NCBI GenBank assembly: GCA_900769205.1
Contig: CAAGFS010000142.1
Span: 1 to 8,005, forward strand
Origin: Clostridia bacterium
GTDB taxonomy: Bacteria; Bacillota; Clostridia; Christensenellales; CAG-917
Direction of reading: 5' to 3'
Length of the DNA: 8,005 nucleotides
Under the pieces are notes generated by a model that was given only the letters and a program-made list of their open reading frames with translations, made no database searches and was not told where the DNA came from. A program made the position numbers and the translations under genes. Below, one piece after another: positions 5,575-8,005 of this stretch; the stretch's first letter is position 1, and every line of letters starts with the position of its first letter.

Positions 5575-5814
5575 GCTTCACCCGCCGAAAATCCTTTGGG
5601 GTATAGCGGCGTACGGCAAGCAAGAGTCGGCTATCAAATCGCAACCTACTTTTTCTACAAAAGCCGCGAAGCACGAAAGCGTTGAAGTGCAAAAGACAAC
5701 AAATTCAAACACCAAAGCGTTTTAAGGCACGGAAGATTGCAAAAGCACGAAAGAGTTTCTGCAAAAGACGAAATAAAAAAGCACGAAGGATAAAAAAATA
5801 ATGCACAAATGACG
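5575..5814 (+). other. Transcribed-looking region after nrdR with ~18-nt degenerate repeat and a possible basic small ORF
   Basis: This 240-bp stretch precedes a strong plus-strand terminator, so it is probably an nrdR 3' UTR or a separate small transcript. From 5671 to about 5820 it repeats a motif like GCACGAAAG or GCAAAAGAC roughly every 16-22 nt (5671, 5689, 5711, 5727, 5745, 5761, 5781, 5803). The strand is very purine-rich. One frame is open from 5607 to a TAA at 5799-5801; starting at TTG 5682 it would encode 39 aa with 20 Lys/Arg and no acidic residue. No good ribosome binding site is seen, so I do not call it a gene with confidence. The first part (5575-5660) has no recognisable element. 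Confidence 0.4.
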
Positions 5815-5843
5815 AAACGACCGGCCTCCCCGGTCGTTTTTTT
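5815..5843 (+). terminator. Intrinsic terminator for the nrdR transcript
   Basis: CGACCGG (5818-5824) pairs with CCGGTCG (5830-5836) around a CCTCC loop. Flanking AAA (5815-5817) pairs with the start of a 7-T run (5837-5843). The T-run is on the plus strand, so it mainly ends plus-strand transcription. On the minus strand it lies 12 bp past the sigK stop and could also act there less efficiently. Confidence 0.92.
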
Positions 5844-5854
5844 ATCGGCGTTTG

Positions 5855-6553
5855 TCAATCGAAAACGTCTTGTCTGTCAACGCACTGTCGTATTTTTTCA
5901 AGAGCTTTTTTCTCTATGCGCGAAACGTAGGAGCGTGATATATCGAACTTTTTTGCCACTTCGCGCTGCGTAAGAGCGGGGCAGCCTCCGAGCCCGTAGC
6001 GCAACCGCACGATTTCAAATTCTCTTTCGTTGAGCACTTCTTTCGTGAGTTTGAGCAGTTTTTCCACCATCATATCGTTTTCCACGTCGTCGATGAGCGA
6101 GCGTTCGTCGCAAAGCATATCCATTATCACGAGTTCGTTGCCGTCCTTATCAACGCCGATAGGTTCGTTGAGAGACACGTTCGAGCGGTGCTTTTTGCTT
6201 GTGCGCATGGTCATAAGTATCTCGTTTTCTATGCAGCGAGAAGCGTAGGTGGCAAGCGTGGTGCTTTTGTCGGGGCGGAAACTGTCGATTGCCTTTATAA
6301 GACCTATCGAGCCTATCGAAATAAGCTCGTCGTTGTCGCCGTAGTTGGAATATTTTTTTGCGATATGCGCCACAAGCCGCAGGTTGTGCTTGACAAGAAT
6401 CTCTTTTGCCTCTTTGTCGCCGTCAAGGCTTTTCCCGATATATTCTTTTTCCTTTTCCTTTGAAAGCGGTTGCGGAAACGAGCTTTTTTCGGAAACGTAA
6501 GAAGAAAATATCACGAGATTTTTGAGCAATGCCAATAAACTTTGAAGTGCCAT
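5855..6553 (-). CDS. sigK: RNA polymerase sporulation sigma factor K (pro-sigma-K)
   Basis: This is the late mother-cell sigma factor controlling cortex and coat genes. The protein is 232 aa. Residues 1-18 form a hydrophobic pro-sequence (LLALLKNLVIFSS) followed by YVSEKSSFPQPLS (19-31), closely matching the Bacillus pro-sigma-K cleavage area (YVKNNAFPQPLS), so SpoIVFB-type cleavage near S18/Y19 is likely. Region 2: HNLRLVAHIAKKY (56-68), ELISIGSIGLIKAI (76-89), LATYASRCIENEILM (100-114), then VSLNEPIGVDKDGNE (126-140). Region 4: ALTQREVAKKFDISRSYVSRIEKKA ends near residue 217. The start is ATG 6553 with GGAG (6561-6564) 7 nt upstream; the longer frame to 6724 adds no family sequence. The gene is intact, with no skin-like insertion. 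It is convergent with nrdR and divergent from the oxidoreductase. Sigma-E is the close paralogue, but the FPQPL and IGxDKxGNE motifs point to sigma-K. Confidence 0.95.
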   Translation of the reverse strand: MALQSLLALLKNLVIFSSYVSEKSSFPQPLSKEKEKEYIGKSLDGDKEAKEILVKHNLRLVAHIAKKYSNYGDNDELISIGSIGLIKAIDSFRPDKSTTLATYASRCIENEILMTMRTSKKHRSNVSLNEPIGVDKDGNELVIMDMLCDERSLIDDVENDMMVEKLLKLTKEVLNEREFEIVRLRYGLGGCPALTQREVAKKFDISRSYVSRIEKKALEKIRQCVDRQDVFD

Positions 6554-6573
6554 TCGATTTCTCCGAGTTGTAT

Positions 6574-6614
6574 ATTTTATGGCGGGTGTTTCAAAAAATT
6601 GACAATATTCGACA
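6574..6614 (-). promoter_or_regulatory. Putative sigK promoter with tandem Spo0A-like boxes
   Basis: Reading the minus strand toward sigK there is a perfect Spo0A box TGTCGAA (6614-6608), then 3 bp, then a degenerate second copy TGTCAAT, giving the 10-bp repeat known for Spo0A dimers. A -35-like TTGTCA overlaps the second copy. The -10 candidate CATAAAAT (6581-6574) fits a sigma-E -10 at 7 of 8 positions, and extended by A it fits the sigma-K pattern CATANNNTA. I do not find a good sigma-E or sigma-K -35 at the right distance, so which polymerase uses it is undecided. Confidence 0.4.
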
Positions 6615-6628
6615 ACCTTGAAAAAGTC

Positions 6629-6647
6629 TGCGGTCAATTTGTCCGCA
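6629..6647. promoter_or_regulatory. Imperfect 19-bp palindrome upstream of the oxidoreductase promoter
   Basis: TGCGGTCAATTTGTCCGCA has eight of nine symmetric pairs complementary around a central T. It ends 5 bp before the -35 of the oxidoreductase promoter, a position typical of activator or repressor sites. The binding protein is unknown. Confidence 0.4.
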
Positions 6648-6652
6648 ATGGG

Positions 6653-6681
6653 TTGACAGAATCGCGTTTTGACATTATAAT
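6653..6681 (+). promoter_or_regulatory. Consensus sigma-A promoter of the FAD oxidoreductase
   Basis: TTGACA (6653-6658) and TATAAT (6676-6681) match the consensus at all 12 positions with 17-bp spacing, predicting transcription from about 6688 and a leader of about 130 nt. A second TATAAT (6758-6763) lies further down with only a weak -35 (TTTCGT, 6735-6740). Confidence 0.9.
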
Positions 6682-6703
6682 CGCATAGGTCGCGGGCGTG
6701 CAA

Positions 6704-6731
6704 CGTGCACTCGGTGCCGTGCACTCGGTGC
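6704..6731 (+). repeat. Perfect 14-bp tandem repeat in the oxidoreductase leader
   Basis: CGTGCACTCGGTGC occurs twice back to back (6704-6717 and 6718-6731) with no mismatch. A partial copy, CGTGCA, is at 6697-6702. In RNA each unit can form a small GCAC-UCG-GUGC hairpin. It lies 16 nt after the predicted transcription start. Confidence 0.9.
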
Positions 6732-6819
6732 GACTTTCGTTTGCTTTTGCGTGCGCGTATAATCGCAAAGACAAAAGCAATAAAATAATCTGGTGGCTAT
6801 GCCACAAAAGGACTGCAAT

Positions 6820-8005
6820 ATGAAAAAGTACGACATCTGCATCGTGGGCGCAGGCCCTGCCGGAATCTTTACCGCAATCGAACTGTTGCGCAACGGAAGC
6901 AAAAAGAAGATGTGTATCATCGAAAAAGGTCAACCCGTCGAAAAACGCGTCTGTCCAAAGACGTTTGGCGGGGAGTGTCGCAATTGCAAACCCTATTGTC
7001 ACATAACGACGGGGTTTTCGGGCGCAGGTGCTTTTTCGGACGGCAAATTGTCTCTTTCCTACGAAGTGGGCGGTGAACTTCCGCAGCTTATAGGTCCCGA
7101 ACTTGCTCAACAACTCATCAACTACACGGACGGCATTTATCTCGAATTCGGCGCGGACGAGCACATCGAGGGCTTGGGCAACGAAGAAAAAGTGAAGGAC
7201 ATCAGAAGAAAAGCCATACAGGCAGGGCTCAAACTCGTCGATTGTCCCATACGCCATCTCGGCACGGAAAAGGCGCACGATCTTTATCTTGCAATCGAAG
7301 AATACCTGCGCGAAAACGGCGTAGATCTCATCTTCGGCAGACAATGCGACAACATCATTCTTGAAGGCGACGTCTGCAAGGGCGTGTATATCGAAGACAG
7401 CAAGGGACAAAATCAAGAGGAGATTTTTGCGGACAGAACCATCATCGCAACGGGCAGACGCGGTGCGGACTGGCTTGAAAAGATGTGCGCGGAGCACAAT
7501 ATCGCTCACGCTCCCGGAGTGGTGGACATCGGCGTGCGCGTTGAAGTGCGCAACGAGATTATGGAAGAAGTCAACGACGTGCTTTACGAGTCCAAACTCG
7601 TCGGCTATCCCGATCCCTTCAAAAACAAAGTGCGCATTTTCTGTCAGAACCCCGGCGGATTCGTGTCGCAGGAAAACTACGACAACGACCTTGCCGTCGT
7701 CAACGGACACAGCTACAAGGAGAAAAAGAGCGACAACACAAACCTTGCGATTCTTTGCTCGCATTCTTTCACCGAGCCGTTCAAACAACCGATCGAATAC
7801 GCGCAAAAAGTCGGTGAACTCACCAATATGCTCGGCGCGGGCAAGATTATGGTGCAACGCTACGGCGATATATTGAGCGGAAAGCGCACCTGGCAAAGGG
7901 AACTCGGTTTCTCAAACGTCCGTCCCACGCTCAAAGACGCGGTTGCTGGCGACATCACGGCGGCAATGCCGTACAGAGCGATGATAAACATCATCAATTT
8001 CATTC
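6820..8005 (+). CDS. FAD-dependent oxidoreductase, COG2509-like, 3' truncated by the window edge
   Basis: This is a Rossmann-fold flavoprotein of the uncharacterised FAD-dependent dehydrogenase type; its substrate is unknown. About 395 codons are visible and the frame runs off the right edge. The FAD-binding motif IVGAGPAGIFTAIEL is at 8-22, with Glu35 at the end of the second strand (IIEK) placed to bind the ribose. A cysteine group (Cys45, Cys53, Cys56, Cys60) precedes TGFSGAGAFSDGKLSL (64-79), the segment I associate with this family. A later ATGRRGADWLEK segment resembles the second dinucleotide-binding ATG motif. ATG 6820 is preceded by AAAGGA (6807-6812) with 7-nt spacing, and a 5-bp hairpin (GTGGC 6793-6797, GCCAC 6801-6805) sits just before it. 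It is divergent from sigK and has its own vegetative promoter, so a housekeeping redox role is more likely than a sporulation one. The family call is good; the function is unknown. Confidence 0.85.
   Translation, partial: MKKYDICIVGAGPAGIFTAIELLRNGSKKKMCIIEKGQPVEKRVCPKTFGGECRNCKPYCHITTGFSGAGAFSDGKLSLSYEVGGELPQLIGPELAQQLINYTDGIYLEFGADEHIEGLGNEEKVKDIRRKAIQAGLKLVDCPIRHLGTEKAHDLYLAIEEYLRENGVDLIFGRQCDNIILEGDVCKGVYIEDSKGQNQEEIFADRTIIATGRRGADWLEKMCAEHNIAHAPGVVDIGVRVEVRNEIMEEVNDVLYESKLVGYPDPFKNKVRIFCQNPGGFVSQENYDNDLAVVNGHSYKEKKSDNTNLAILCSHSFTEPFKQPIEYAQKVGELTNMLGAGKIMVQRYGDILSGKRTWQRELGFSNVRPTLKDAVAGDITAAMPYRAMINIINFI

Noticed and set aside
5671..5820. CRISPR array
   Set aside because: The repeat units are short, degenerate and unevenly spaced with no distinct spacers, unlike CRISPR repeats of 23 nt or more.
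5655..5858. 67-codon minus-strand frame between sigK and nrdR, rich in Cys and Phe
   Set aside because: The composition is simply the complement of the purine-rich repeat region, and it runs through the terminator hairpin.
6688..6819. Known riboswitch in the long oxidoreductase leader
   Set aside because: I recognise no conserved riboswitch core; only small hairpins and the tandem repeat are visible.
6634..7896. 420-codon minus-strand frame opposite the oxidoreductase
   Set aside because: It is a shadow of the flavoprotein gene, which has FAD motifs, a ribosome binding site and a consensus promoter. The reverse frame has no recognisable family and overlaps the sigK upstream region.

Overview
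The window reads as the division-to-sporulation chromosomal locus of an endospore-forming Bacillota, most likely class Clostridia. The evidence is the gene order ftsA-ftsZ-spoIIGA-sigE-sigG followed by a YlmC/YmxH-family gene and nrdR, the sporulation sigma factors with recognisable pro-sequences, and Gram-positive style ribosome binding sites. I cannot name a genus. The proteins diverge clearly from those of Bacillus, and the mix of G/C-rich coding with A/T-rich intergenic DNA would fit an uncultured gut clostridial lineage, but that is an inference.

Layout. Positions 1-1813 hold the end of ftsA and a complete ftsZ, overlapping by ATGA, closed by a strong intrinsic terminator (1902-1936). 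Positions 2006-3637 hold spoIIGA and sigE: the membrane aspartic protease that activates pro-sigma-E and its substrate. After a 140-bp gap containing two perfect A/T-rich palindromes comes sigG (3778-4548). A YlmC/YmxH-family PRC-barrel gene follows on the minus strand (4630-4941), convergent with sigG and divergent from nrdR. nrdR (5101-5574) has a clear sigma-A promoter flanked by two NrdR-box-like dyads. The roughly 270 bp after nrdR hold a degenerate repeat, a possible very basic small ORF and a strong terminator (5815-5843). sigK lies on the minus strand (5855-6553) and converges on nrdR. A 266-bp divergent region then leads to a truncated FAD-dependent oxidoreductase (6820 to the window edge), which has a consensus sigma-A promoter and a leader carrying a perfect 14-bp tandem repeat.

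How the genes work together. FtsA and FtsZ build the division ring, which moves to a polar position in sporulation. SpoIIGA then activates sigma-E in the mother cell, sigma-G follows in the engulfed forespore, and sigma-K acts in the mother cell. Three sporulation sigma factors therefore lie within about 3.7 kb. NrdR, the ribonucleotide reductase repressor, and the oxidoreductase look like metabolic neighbours rather than sporulation components.

I saw no mobile element, CRISPR array, tRNA or rRNA. I do not think the window contains a wholly new system. The points most worth a second look are regulatory and small-scale: the paired palindromes before sigG, the NrdR-box pair, the repeat and basic ORF after nrdR, Spo0A-box-like sites before sigK and ylmC, and start sites without a Shine-Dalgarno sequence at spoIIGA and ylmC.
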